A stretch of 64,000 bases of DNA, from positions 141,442 to 205,441 of the forward strand of contig NZ_VWNC01000005.1 in the NCBI RefSeq assembly GCF_013387455.1, written 5' to 3'. The DNA is from Mariprofundus sp. NF (GTDB lineage Bacteria; Pseudomonadota; Zetaproteobacteria; Mariprofundales; Mariprofundaceae). The notes beneath the pieces are model-generated. The model saw only the letters and a program-made list of their open reading frames with translations. It did not search any database and was not told the origin of the DNA. A program made the position numbers and the translations under genes. Numbering within the stretch: the first letter of the stretch is position 1; each line of letters begins with the position of its first letter. Of the stretch, positions 1-9,197 are shown in pieces.

Positions 1-305
1 CAGCCGTTGATGATGCTGGTGACATCGACATTGATGATGTCGCCATCGTTAAGTGTTTTGTTGCCAGGGATACCGTGACAGACGACATGGTTTACCGAGG
101 TACAGACCGATTTTGGAAAACCGTGATAGTTCAACGGGGCAGGGATAGCGCCGGCTTTGATGGTGAAATCATGAACAAGCTCATTGATCTCATCGGTGGT
201 GATGCCGGGTTTAATATAGGGCTCGATCATCACCAGCGTATCCGCTGCATGACGACATGCAGGCCTCATCGCCTCGATATCTGCTGCCGTTTTAATCTGA
301 ACCAT
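1..305 (-). CDS. map: Methionine aminopeptidase type I (5' part, runs off window)
   Basis: Removes the initiator methionine from nascent proteins in the cytoplasm. Only the N-terminal ~101 residues are inside the window; the rest lies to the left. Read leftward from the ATG at 305, the protein begins MVQIKTAADIEAMRPAC and contains PGITTDEINELV, FPKSVCTSVNHVVCHGIP and GDIINVDVTSI, all typical of type I MetAP. The last of these carries the first metal-binding Asp region. GGAGA lies just upstream of the ATG on the minus strand. It is divergent from sixA. Recognition is secure; the C-terminus cannot be checked. Confidence 0.93.
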   Translation of the reverse strand, partial: MVQIKTAADIEAMRPACRHAADTLVMIEPYIKPGITTDEINELVHDFTIKAGAIPAPLNYHGFPKSVCTSVNHVVCHGIPGNKTLNDGDIINVDVTSIING

Positions 306-431
306 GCTTTCTCCAAACTCTGTTAGTCAGGAGGCGCTGAACAGGTGATTCAGAGCATCCCTTGATTAGGCCCGCTACTATGGCGTAATCTGGTGGCAAG
401 GTCATCTCTCTTTGGTCATTTGGAGGTATCA

Positions 432-902
432 ATGCGGCTCTATCTTGTTCAGCATGGTTTGGCGAAGGATGAAAGTGAGGACGCAGCACGTCCGCTCTCC
501 GATCAGGGCAGGGAGGATGTGACCCGCACAGCCGGATTCTTGAGCCTGTTTGAGAAACCGAGACCTGCCAAAATCCTGCACAGCGGCAAATTGCGTGCCC
601 AGCAGACCGCCGAGATGTTTGCTGAGGCGTGGGGTGGATTATCAGTTGAACAGGCGCTCGATCTTGCGCCCATGGATGATCCATCCACCTGGTCAGCCCA
701 TCTCGCCTCCATGAACAGTGATGTGATGTTGGTGGGTCATCTGCCGCACATCCAGCGCCTGGCTGGCCTGCTTGTTACTGGCGATGTGAATCGCGAAGCC
801 ATCCATTTTCGCAACGGCGGTGTCCTCTGCCTCGAAAAACGAGAACAGGGCTGGAGTGTTCTCTGGCAGATTAATCCCACGCTCTTTTATGGTGAGAGTT
901 AA
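432..902 (+). CDS. sixA: Phosphohistidine phosphatase SixA
   Basis: A small histidine-phosphatase-superfamily enzyme (156 aa) expected to dephosphorylate phosphohistidine on HPt-type domains. The start was set at the ATG at 432, because TGGAGGT lies 5 nt upstream and the product then begins MRLYLVQHG; an upstream in-frame start would add 13 unsupported residues. The catalytic signature is QHG (residues 7-9) instead of the commoner RHG, a variant also found in real SixA proteins. DVMLVGHLPHIQRLAG carries the second conserved histidine. It stands about 100 bp before a hybrid histidine kinase, so a link to phosphorelay signalling is possible but unproven. Confidence 0.85.
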   Translation: MRLYLVQHGLAKDESEDAARPLSDQGREDVTRTAGFLSLFEKPRPAKILHSGKLRAQQTAEMFAEAWGGLSVEQALDLAPMDDPSTWSAHLASMNSDVMLVGHLPHIQRLAGLLVTGDVNREAIHFRNGGVLCLEKREQGWSVLWQINPTLFYGES

Positions 903-1004
903 CTGGTTAGCAATGGTGCAGTGCCAGGCCACTTTATTCTGTGTGATTGGCTCTGTTTTTGCTAGAATAGTAACAGCGTCCAAAATGTTACCAGGAGGGT
1001 TCTT

Positions 1005-4000
1005 GTGAAGAGTCGTAGAACGATACACAGAATCCTCTATGCTCTTATTACGCTTCTCTTCTCTTTTCCTGTTGCACAAGCTGAACCGGTGACGCTGCAG
1101 CTGAAATGGAAACACCAGTTCCAGTTTGCCGGTTTTTACATGGCGCTGGAGAAGGGTTATTACAGCGATGCCGGTTTTGATGTTGAAATCAGGGACGTTG
1201 AGATGGGTAAAACTGCGGTGAGTCAGCTGCTGAATGGTCAGGCTGATTATGCTGTAGTAGACCCCGGAGTGCTTCTCGCACGGGCGAGCGGTGCACCGGT
1301 CAAAGTGCTAGCGGCCATCTTCCAGCACTCCCCACTGACCCTGATCGTCAGAAAAGATTCCGGCATCCACAGTTTTTCTGATTTGCGTGGTAAACGGATC
1401 ATGCTGGTGCCGGGACTTAATGCCGATATCGATGCAGCACTGGGGGCGGCAGGCATCTCCGGCGGTGACTTTATCCGACAGGATACAAGCTTTGATGTTC
1501 GCGATCTGGTTCATGGTAAAACGGATGCCTTTGCAGGATATGAGACGGATCAACCCTATCAGCTCGAAGAGATGGGTATAGCCTATCGCATCCTTCACCC
1601 CAGAGATCAGGATATCGATTTTTATGGTGATGTGCTGGTTACAACGGAGCAGAACATTGCTGATCACCCGGAGAGAGTGAAAGCACTTACCGATGCATCG
1701 ATTCGTGGCTGGGAGTATGCGCTTAAACATATCGATGAAACCATCGATCTGATTCAAAAAAAATATAATTCGCAGAATCTGTCGCGCAGGCAGCTGAAAT
1801 TTGAAGCACTCAAAACCAGAGAGATGATCGAGAGTGATGTGGTGCAGATCGGTTATATGCGAACTCAGCGCTGGGATGATATTGCTAGCATCTATAAGAA
1901 GCAGGGACTGTTGCCTGTAGGTTTTGTTGCATCAGAAGCCATCTATCAACCCGAGTCAGGATTTGTTGATGTTCTCCTAGAGCACCGATGGCAGTTTGGA
2001 ATTACATTCCTTCTCGCTCTTTCTCTGCTGCTCTTTTTATTAGTTATAACCTTGCGCAGGGTGGTTGCGGCCAGAACAGCCAGTCTGCAGGAGAGTGAAG
2101 AGCAGCTTCGCCTTGCTCTCGCCGCTGCCAATCAGGCCTGGTTTGATGTCAATGTTCAGAGCGGTGAAGTGAAAGTGAGCCCTGAATATGCTCTTCTGCT
2201 TGGCTATGATCCGGATGAGTTCGAGACCTCGCTACAGAACTGGATGGATCATGTGCACCCGGATGATCATGATCGGGTATTAACAGCATTTCAGGCCTGC
2301 CTTGCTTCTTCAGGGCCGATGACGCTTGAGTACAGACGAGAGAAAAAGTCTGAAGGGTGGGCGTGGATTCAGTCTGTCGGTGAGGTCATCGAACGGGATG
2401 AGAATCAGAAGCCGCTACGCATGATCGGTATCCACAGGGATATCACGGGGCGAAAACAGGCGGCAGAACTGCTGGAGTCGAGTGAGAAAAAACATCGTCT
2501 GCTGTTCGAAGGATCAGAAAATGCGATTATTGTTGCTGCTGAAGAGGGCACCATTATCGACTGTAATCCGGCCGCTGAGGCCCTTTTCGGAAGATCCAAA
2601 TCTGAGCTTATCGGCATGCATCAAAGAGAGTTGCATCCACCTCATGAGAGGGAAGAGGAGTTCAGCACAACATTCAAAAAACACAGGAGTGCAATGGCAG
2701 GTAACGTTCTGGAGGCTGAGGTACTGAAGGCATCTGGAGAGATCAGGAAGGTTGAAATAAAAGCTAATATGTTCGAACTGGAAGGAAAAAAGTTGGTTCA
2801 GGGTGTTTTTGTTGATATCACGGAGCGAAAAAAAGCTGAGGAGGCGTTGCGCCAAAGTGAACAGAGCTTGAAACAAGCTCAGGCCACAGCCCATATCGGT
2901 AGCTGGATTTATGATATGGAGGGACGGATTAGCTGGTCGGAAGAACTGTACCTCATTTACGGAGTTTCGCCGGCCACATTCACGCCGACTATAGGCGCGA
3001 TTAACAGCCTGGTTCATCAGGATGACCTTGCAAGCAGGCAGGCATGGATCGAGAACTGCATTGCAGGCAATGAGGTTGAGCCGTGCGAATTTCGCATTAT
3101 CAGGCCCGATGGCGATACCCGGTATCTGCGCTGCGAGGGCAAACTGATCCGTGATAGCGAAGGGGATCCCGTCCATATGGCGGCAATATCCCAGGATGTT
3201 ACTGAACATAAGCGTCTTGAAGAGCAGTTTCACCAGGCCCAGAAGATGGAGGCAATCGGTACACTGGTGGGGGGCATCGCGCACGACTTCAACAATATTC
3301 TGGCAGGCATCACCGGCAATCTCTATCTTGCCAAACAGCGTGTGCAGACCCAGCCAGAGGTGCTGCATAATCTCGATTCTGTTGAGTTACTCTCTTTCCG
3401 GGCAGCAGATCTGATCAGGCAACTGCTCACTTTCGCCCGTAAAGATCTGGTAGATATTAAACCTTTGCCATTTACACCCTTTATCAAGGAGACACTGAAG
3501 TTTTTACGTACGTCACTGCCTGAGAATATCAGAATGGATCAGCAGATCGGTTCGGATGTTTTGATGATCAATGGTGATGCGACGCAGCTGCATCAGGTGC
3601 TGATGAATCTGGTGAACAATGCCCGCGATGCTGTTGAGGGGATTGGTGATCCATCAATCACTGTAAAACTCGAACGCTTTGAGCCCGATGATCTCTTTCT
3701 GGAGAAACACGACTATTTTAACCGCTGCGCTTATGCGCATATCACTGTTAAAGATAACGGCTCTGGTATACCTGATGACCAGCTTGCACACCTGTTTGAA
3801 CCCTTCTTTACCACCAAACCTCAGGGTAAGGGAACCGGGCTTGGCCTGGCGATGGTGTTTGGCGCAATTAAGACCCATAAGGGATTTGTGGAGGTAGAGA
3901 GCCATGTTGGCAAAGGTTCGACCTTCCATGTTTATCTACCTCTGACTGAGATACTTCCGGAGCATGATTCAATCAGCGTAGAAGATGGGGTATGTAACGG

Positions 4001-4358
4001 CTCCGGTGAAACGATTCTGTTGGTAGATGATGAAATGAATATCATTGAGACAGGCAGAGAGGTGCTGGAGTCACTGGGTTATAATGTGCTAACGGGGCTC
4101 AATGGAGAGCAGGCATGTGAGATGTTTGAGCAGCATCGCAATGCGATTGATCTGTGCATTTTTGATCTGGTGATGCCGGAGATGGGCGGCTATGAAGCTG
4201 CTGGAAAGATTCGTCAGATTGAGCCTCAGGTGAAAATCATCTTTGCTACAGGTTATGATAAGAGCAGTCAGGTTGAGATGGAGAATGAAATCGTAATTGC
4301 CAAACCATTCTCTGTCGTGAAGCTCAGTCAGTTGATCAGAGAGCAGCTCGAAAGCTAA
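1005..4358 (+). CDS. Hybrid sensor histidine kinase with NMT1/THI5-like periplasmic binding domain
   Basis: A 1117-residue membrane sensor starting at GTG 1005 with AGGAGGG 6-7 nt upstream. Order: signal peptide (about 1-26, ending VAQA); an ABC-type solute-binding domain of the NMT1/THI5 class (about 27-310, with LQLKWKHQFQFAGFYMALEKG); a transmembrane helix (about 328-350); three PAS/PAC segments (about 362-735); HisKA with phospho-accepting His760 in GGIAHDFNN; HATPase with DNGSGIP and GTGLGLAM; and a C-terminal receiver with Asp1054 in CIFDLVMPEMGG. Binding-protein homologues often bind thiamine-pyrimidine-like or other small organic ligands, so it probably senses a periplasmic solute; the ligand is unknown. 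No DNA-binding output is fused. Its kinase core closely resembles that of the kinase at 51.1 kb (same [17 protein letters not shown] block), so the two are paralogues. Confidence 0.87.
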   Translation: MKSRRTIHRILYALITLLFSFPVAQAEPVTLQLKWKHQFQFAGFYMALEKGYYSDAGFDVEIRDVEMGKTAVSQLLNGQADYAVVDPGVLLARASGAPVKVLAAIFQHSPLTLIVRKDSGIHSFSDLRGKRIMLVPGLNADIDAALGAAGISGGDFIRQDTSFDVRDLVHGKTDAFAGYETDQPYQLEEMGIAYRILHPRDQDIDFYGDVLVTTEQNIADHPERVKALTDASIRGWEYALKHIDETIDLIQKKYNSQNLSRRQLKFEALKTREMIESDVVQIGYMRTQRWDDIASIYKKQGLLPVGFVASEAIYQPESGFVDVLLEHRWQFGITFLLALSLLLFLLVITLRRVVAARTASLQESEEQLRLALAAANQAWFDVNVQSGEVKVSPEYALLLGYDPDEFETSLQNWMDHVHPDDHDRVLTAFQACLASSGPMTLEYRREKKSEGWAWIQSVGEVIERDENQKPLRMIGIHRDITGRKQAAELLESSEKKHRLLFEGSENAIIVAAEEGTIIDCNPAAEALFGRSKSELIGMHQRELHPPHEREEEFSTTFKKHRSAMAGNVLEAEVLKASGEIRKVEIKANMFELEGKKLVQGVFVDITERKKAEEALRQSEQSLKQAQATAHIGSWIYDMEGRISWSEELYLIYGVSPATFTPTIGAINSLVHQDDLASRQAWIENCIAGNEVEPCEFRIIRPDGDTRYLRCEGKLIRDSEGDPVHMAAISQDVTEHKRLEEQFHQAQKMEAIGTLVGGIAHDFNNILAGITGNLYLAKQRVQTQPEVLHNLDSVELLSFRAADLIRQLLTFARKDLVDIKPLPFTPFIKETLKFLRTSLPENIRMDQQIGSDVLMINGDATQLHQVLMNLVNNARDAVEGIGDPSITVKLERFEPDDLFLEKHDYFNRCAYAHITVKDNGSGIPDDQLAHLFEPFFTTKPQGKGTGLGLAMVFGAIKTHKGFVEVESHVGKGSTFHVYLPLTEILPEHDSISVEDGVCNGSGETILLVDDEMNIIETGREVLESLGYNVLTGLNGEQACEMFEQHRNAIDLCIFDLVMPEMGGYEAAGKIRQIEPQVKIIFATGYDKSSQVEMENEIVIAKPFSVVKLSQLIREQLES

Positions 4359-4459
4359 CGCATATGCAATGGATTAGCGGGTGATTTCTAAGTTCGCTAA
4401 GAAAATTCGATCTGTATGGACTACAGTAAGGTCATCAAACTAAAGCGTGGAGGCTGTGG

Positions 4460-5686
4460 ATGCGATCTAAGAAGGTCTTTTTTGATAATGCGGATGGATT
4501 GAAACTTGCGGCTTATCTGGATCTGCCTATTGATGGCAAACCGCGCGCCTATGCGCTGTTTGCGCATGGCTTCACACTTACCAAGCATCTGAAAGCGACC
4601 ACCCATATCAATCGGGCACTGGCAGCCAAAGGCATTGCGGTATTACGTTTTGATTTTACGGGACTTGCCGAGAGTGAAGGCGATTTTGCCGATACCAACT
4701 TCTCATCCAATGTCAGCGATATTGTCGCTGCGGCACGTTTTCTTGAAACTGAATATCAGGCTCCGAAAATTCTTATTGGCCATTCGCTTGGTGGTGCAGC
4801 GATGTTTGTGGCAGCCCGAGATATTCCATCTGCCAAAGCGGTCTCCACCATCGGGGCTCCATGTGACCCTTCCCATATCGCCCATATCTTTGCCGGACAT
4901 GAAGCGGAACTGGAGTCCAAAGGTGAGATGGAGTTATCGATTGGCGGGCGTAACTTCACGCTGAAGAAACAGTTTCTGGATGATGTGCGGGAGGCGCAGA
5001 CCTGTGCTGCCATTGGTGATCTGAAGCGGGCACTGCTGATCTTTCATTCACCTGTTGATGAGATCGTTGATATCAAACATGCCCAGCGCATCTATGAATC
5101 GGCCCGCCATCCCAAAAGTTTTGTTACCCTGGATCGGGCTGATCACCTTTTAAGTCAGGAGTCTGATGCCCGTTATGTGGGAACCATGATTGCCACCTGG
5201 GCAGATAAATATGTGCCAGTGCGTGAGGTAGATTGGGATTCGGGTGCACATGAGGTGCGGGTGCGAACAGGCTCGAGTTACTACACCGAAATTAAATCCG
5301 GGGGCCATGGCTTGCTGGCCGATGAACCTGTGCGCCTTGGAGGCACGGATCGGGGCCCCACCCCTTACGGCCTGCTTGTATCGGGTCTGGGGGCCTGTAC
5401 AAGCATCACCCTGCGCATGTATGCCAATCGCAAGGGTTGGGATGTGCAGGAGATCAACGTCTATCTCAATCATGAGAAGGTGCATGCCAAGGATTGTGAA
5501 GATTGTCCTGATTCAACGCATAAGATTGATCATATTCAGCGGTTGATCGAGGTGGTCGGGGATCTGGATGAATCACAGCGAAAACGATTGCTGGAGATAG
5601 CCGATCACTGTCCGGTGCACAAAACGCTGCACGGCAAAATTCACATTACGACCGCATATCTGAAATCAGGCGCCCCGGGTGAGTAA
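4460..5686 (+). CDS. Alpha/beta hydrolase fused to OsmC/Ohr-like domain
   Basis: A 408-residue two-domain protein with GGAGG upstream of the ATG. Residues about 1-250 are a serine alpha/beta hydrolase: an oxyanion-hole region (FAHGFTLTKH), the nucleophile elbow GHSLGG (Ser about 109), a PVDEIVD segment with a candidate acid, and RADHLLS carrying the histidine. Residues about 260-405 are an OsmC-like domain with GLGACTSITLRMYANRKGW and a second cysteine in DHCPVHKTL, the thiol pair used for peroxide reduction in the OsmC/Ohr family. The fusion is a known architecture, probably handling organic peroxides or esters. The substrate is unknown. It stands alone, ending just before a convergent gene. 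Confidence 0.9.
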   Translation: MRSKKVFFDNADGLKLAAYLDLPIDGKPRAYALFAHGFTLTKHLKATTHINRALAAKGIAVLRFDFTGLAESEGDFADTNFSSNVSDIVAAARFLETEYQAPKILIGHSLGGAAMFVAARDIPSAKAVSTIGAPCDPSHIAHIFAGHEAELESKGEMELSIGGRNFTLKKQFLDDVREAQTCAAIGDLKRALLIFHSPVDEIVDIKHAQRIYESARHPKSFVTLDRADHLLSQESDARYVGTMIATWADKYVPVREVDWDSGAHEVRVRTGSSYYTEIKSGGHGLLADEPVRLGGTDRGPTPYGLLVSGLGACTSITLRMYANRKGWDVQEINVYLNHEKVHAKDCEDCPDSTHKIDHIQRLIEVVGDLDESQRKRLLEIADHCPVHKTLHGKIHITTAYLKSGAPGE

Positions 5687-5754
5687 GCGAAGATAGAAAC
5701 CTGGTCGGCGACAACGTCTGGGATGCCGCGGTCATGCCTTACATGTCTTAAACG

Positions 5755-6951
5755 TTAATTCAGAGCCACTTCAAGTGCTGATTTAGATTCACGCTTCACC
5801 AGTGGATTGTGTCCGGCATTGATCCGCTTCATCAGTTTGACTGGAATACGCAGACGTGAACCGGCTGTCAGGCGATTGGAGATACCCGGATTATCTTTGC
5901 GCAGTGCATAGGTGGAGGTGTTAAAACGCCGGCTGATGCTCGCCAGGCTTTCACCCTTAGCCACTTTAATCGTCATGTAGTTGTTCGGCTCAGACGGGAT
6001 CTGCTGCTTGAGTAGCTTCAGACGTACCTCGGAGATACGCAACTGCAGGGTCTGTGGCTTACCATCATAATACTGTTTGAGTTTAAGTTTGGGATTGAAA
6101 CGGAAAATCTGATCTTTGGGCAGCTCTGCCAGTTCATGCAGGTGAGCAAGATCAACAGGGGTCTGCAGGGTGATGGTTTTGGTCCTGAATGGTTCAGGAA
6201 AGTGGATGGTTCCCTCCTCATGCAGCGCAATCAGACCAATGATATGGCGGATATAGGTTTTGGTGATAGGTGGCAGAGGCATTCTCTTGAGTCCATCTTC
6301 AGGCTGCCAGTGACGACGATCCAGACGACGCTGTACGGCAGTGGGGCCGAGGTGATAGGCGGCAAAGGCCATCGGCCAGTTACCAAAGCGGCGATACTGC
6401 TTGGTCAGGTAGCGGGCTGCGCCCTTGGTGCTGCTGCGGATATCACGACGGCCATCAAAATAACGGTCACTTTTAACGCGCATATCATTTGCAGTTTCCG
6501 GCATTAGTTGCCAGAGGCCCGTGGCACCAACTGAGGAGATGACATAGGGGTTGTAGCTCGATTCTACCACCGGCACCATCTGCAGGGCACGTGGCGCTCC
6601 AACCTTATCCAGCGTTTCTAACATCGGCTGACGCACATAACGGGAGCGGGTGGCAACACCGCGCCAGAAACGGCCATATTCACGCCATGCTTCTTTTTTG
6701 ATCTTTTCGATATCCTGTTCGCTCAGGCCCGCCAGAAAAGGGTTACTCTGTCGGCGTTTGATATCCGCATCGATAAGGCTTTTAAGTTCATCCTGCTGCA
6801 GTTGATCAACCTCTTTGTCACTGCTCCAGAGGCTGGAGAAGGATGGCCACTCCGAGTTCAGGCTGAGCTGCTGACCCTGAGCACAGGAGATCAGTGTTAG
6901 TGAGGTGAGCACTATAAAAAGGCGGGATAGGGTTATCGGTAGAGTTCGCAT
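5755..6951 (-). CDS. MltD-like membrane-bound lytic murein transglycosylase with LysM
   Basis: A 398-residue lipoprotein that should cleave peptidoglycan glycan strands in the periplasm. The N-terminus is a lipoprotein signal peptide with lipobox LISC (Cys23). The SLT domain spans about residues 105-230 with catalytic Glu in VVESSYNP, followed by VGATGLWQLMPETA. A single LysM domain lies near 328-373 (VAKGESLASISRRF). E. coli MltD carries more LysM repeats, so this is a short form. It lies 80 bp downstream of the yjdF-like gene on the same strand and may be co-transcribed with it, although nothing links it functionally to the glucan genes. The RBS is weak. Confidence 0.87.
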   Translation of the reverse strand: MRTLPITLSRLFIVLTSLTLISCAQGQQLSLNSEWPSFSSLWSSDKEVDQLQQDELKSLIDADIKRRQSNPFLAGLSEQDIEKIKKEAWREYGRFWRGVATRSRYVRQPMLETLDKVGAPRALQMVPVVESSYNPYVISSVGATGLWQLMPETANDMRVKSDRYFDGRRDIRSSTKGAARYLTKQYRRFGNWPMAFAAYHLGPTAVQRRLDRRHWQPEDGLKRMPLPPITKTYIRHIIGLIALHEEGTIHFPEPFRTKTITLQTPVDLAHLHELAELPKDQIFRFNPKLKLKQYYDGKPQTLQLRISEVRLKLLKQQIPSEPNNYMTIKVAKGESLASISRRFNTSTYALRKDNPGISNRLTAGSRLRIPVKLMKRINAGHNPLVKRESKSALEVALN

Positions 6952-7031
6952 GAGCGAACATTATGGGCGTTATACCTTGAAAGAGTTGATCTGTGTCACG
7001 AAAAAAAGATAGGGGGAAGATCGCTTCCGGA

Positions 7032-7640
7032 TTACCTGTTCTGGTGTAGATCAGGGCGTGTGATATGGTAGATAAGCAGTGAGAATATCGCACCCAGTGT
7101 ATCAGCCAGCATATCCTTCTGTGCATCCCAGATATCCCCCTGAGAGCCGAGAAACTCAAGACCGGCATCACCACCCTTAGCCACAGCATACCACCATTCG
7201 ATAATCTCATAACCGGCAGCAATGCTCATAACAAAAAAGATACTGAAAACCATGGCCAGCTTCAGGCTGCAACATCTGTTACGCAGCAGCCATTCAGCCA
7301 TGGCAAAAGCGTAAAAGCCGATGGAGAAGTGGCCGATGCGGTCAAAATGGTTGCGACCATCACTGGATATTTGTGACAACCACTCAAATGGCACATGGGC
7401 AAAGGTGTAATGGCCACCAATGGTGTGCCAGAAGAGCCAGAAGGCCATCAGGGCGTAGGCGATATTACTGAAGCGGAACCAGCGGAATGTAGCTACCAGA
7501 GAGACGAAGATAAGCACAACAGGAATCACTTCAGCAATCCAGACATCGCGGGAGACCGGCTCTATAGCCAGGGCTAGAAAGAATATGCAGAAAACAGCAG
7601 CAACTGCGTGCGGGAAAAAGTGTCTGACGCTGCTGTTCAT
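7032..7640 (-). CDS. YjdF/DUF2238 family integral membrane protein
   Basis: A 202-residue protein with about six hydrophobic helices. It matches the YjdF/DUF2238 pattern: GGHYTFAHVPFEWL, RNHFDRIGHFSIGFYAF, a YEIIEWWYA block, and GDIWDAQKDMLADTLGA near the C-terminus. These conserved Glu, Asp, His and Trp residues within or beside helices suggest a membrane enzyme or transporter, but no function is established. It starts 4 nt after the malQ stop, so it is very likely in the glgC-GH57-malQ operon. The translated start is ATG 7640 with a poor RBS, consistent with translational coupling. Confidence 0.8.
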   Translation of the reverse strand: MNSSVRHFFPHAVAAVFCIFFLALAIEPVSRDVWIAEVIPVVLIFVSLVATFRWFRFSNIAYALMAFWLFWHTIGGHYTFAHVPFEWLSQISSDGRNHFDRIGHFSIGFYAFAMAEWLLRNRCCSLKLAMVFSIFFVMSIAAGYEIIEWWYAVAKGGDAGLEFLGSQGDIWDAQKDMLADTLGAIFSLLIYHITRPDLHQNR

Positions 7641-7644
7641 TGCT

Positions 7645-9123
7645 TTAGATGCGTTTATAGAGCCTGTTAAGCTGACGGCTCATCTTCCAGGTGCAGCAGC
7701 CAGCTTCAGGTATCTCCTGCAAGCGCCATGACCAGTTGTTATCCAGTGTGCCCGGCGTATTGAACTTGGCTTCAGTGCCAAGCTCCAGCAGATCCTGCAT
7801 CGGAATCACCGCTAGTTTTGCCACCGAAGCAAGTGCACACTCAATCAGTGCCCAAGGCATATCTTCTGCTTTGGCATCGCCCAGCTCTGCAAGGACCCGT
7901 TTGCGTGTCTCTTTATCGGTGCCTGTAAACCAGCCCATGGTGGTGTCGTTATCATGGGTGCCGGTATAGACCACGCTGTTGATTTCATGGTTTTTTGGCA
8001 GATAGGGGTTGTCATCATCGCCGCCAAATGCGAACTGCAGAATTTTCATGCCCGGCAGGCCAAATTTCTGGCGCAGTGCTGTGACCTCATCGGTGATAAT
8101 ACCGAGATCCTCTGCAATCAGTGGCAGTTTACCCAGCTTATTCTGCAGCGTTTGCAGCAGCGCATCACCCGGTGCCTGGCGCCACTCACCGATAATGCCA
8201 TCTTCACTCTCGGCCGGAATCACCCAGAAGGATTCAAGGGCACGAAAGTGGTCGATGCGCATCATATGCATGCGCTCAAGCTGCTGACGAACCCGTTCTG
8301 TCCACCAGCTGAAACCCTCTTTCTCTCTTGGTTCCCAACAGTAGAGCGGGTTTCCCCAACGCTGACCGGTAGCAGAGAAGTAATCCGGTGGCACACCTGC
8401 GACTTCAGTGCAGAGCCCTTTACTGTTGACGGTGAAGTTTTCTCGACTCGCCCAGACATCGGCAGAGTCATGGGCAACATAGATCGGCAGGTCGCCGAAA
8501 AGCTGAATCTCTTTTGATTCAGCATAGGCTTTAAGCTCATGCCATTGACAGTCAAACAGGTACTGCTCGAAGATCACCTGTTCAATCAGATCACGATGCT
8601 CATCTCTTGCTCGCTCAATCGCATCGGGATTGCGATCACGCAAATCGTTAGGCCACTGCCACCATGCACGATCCGTATAGAGTGATTTCAGTGCTGAGAA
8701 GAGTGCGAAATCCTCCAGCCAGTAGCTGTGCGCCTTGCGGAACTTCTCCAGATCATTTGCCAGCTTCGCATCCTTTGCAACCTGCTGCCAGAACACAGGT
8801 GCTGCCATCTCGCGGATTGCAGCATGCAGTTCAGCCGTGTCACAGCGCTGTATGGAGCACTCGTCAAGCCAGCCGCGTTGAATGCATTCGCGCAGGTCGA
8901 TGAAGTCCGGATTGCCGGCAAAAGAGGAGAGGGACTCATAAGGGGAGCCGTGACCATGCGTGGGGCCAAGTGGCAGAAACTGCCAGACAGTGAATCCCGC
9001 CTCATCGATACGATCAATAAACGTTTTAGCCTCAGGGCCGAGCACACCTTTATGAAAGGGGCCGGGCAGGGAGGTGATATGTAGTAGAACCGCCGACCTT
9101 CGACGATCAATCCATGAGTTCAT
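7645..9123 (-). CDS. malQ: 4-alpha-glucanotransferase (amylomaltase)
   Basis: A 492-residue GH77 enzyme that transfers alpha-1,4-glucan segments between maltooligosaccharides. N-terminal RRSAVLLHITSLPGPFHKG and FLPLGPTHGHGSPYES are diagnostic. The catalytic nucleophile is the Asp of MRIDHFRALE, the acid/base is Glu in LIAEDLG, and the third carboxylate is in GTHDNDTTMGW. It is of the shorter bacterial type without the N-terminal extension of E. coli MalQ. AAGGAAT precedes the ATG. It sits between the GH57 gene and yjdF in a leftward glucan operon and would remodel the oligosaccharides released from glycogen. Confidence 0.96.
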   Translation of the reverse strand: MNSWIDRRRSAVLLHITSLPGPFHKGVLGPEAKTFIDRIDEAGFTVWQFLPLGPTHGHGSPYESLSSFAGNPDFIDLRECIQRGWLDECSIQRCDTAELHAAIREMAAPVFWQQVAKDAKLANDLEKFRKAHSYWLEDFALFSALKSLYTDRAWWQWPNDLRDRNPDAIERARDEHRDLIEQVIFEQYLFDCQWHELKAYAESKEIQLFGDLPIYVAHDSADVWASRENFTVNSKGLCTEVAGVPPDYFSATGQRWGNPLYCWEPREKEGFSWWTERVRQQLERMHMMRIDHFRALESFWVIPAESEDGIIGEWRQAPGDALLQTLQNKLGKLPLIAEDLGIITDEVTALRQKFGLPGMKILQFAFGGDDDNPYLPKNHEINSVVYTGTHDNDTTMGWFTGTDKETRKRVLAELGDAKAEDMPWALIECALASVAKLAVIPMQDLLELGTEAKFNTPGTLDNNWSWRLQEIPEAGCCTWKMSRQLNRLYKRI

Positions 9124-9197
9124 GAAAGTTATTCCTTATTAGGTTTTAGCTATTAACGGTTTCAGCTATTAACGACCCGGTTTAGCAGAGTGCAGGC

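Noticed and set aside
2514..3368. A 284-codon open frame on the minus strand inside the first histidine kinase
   Set aside because: It is antisense to a well-recognised gene with PAS/kinase motifs and has no recognisable protein features or RBS.
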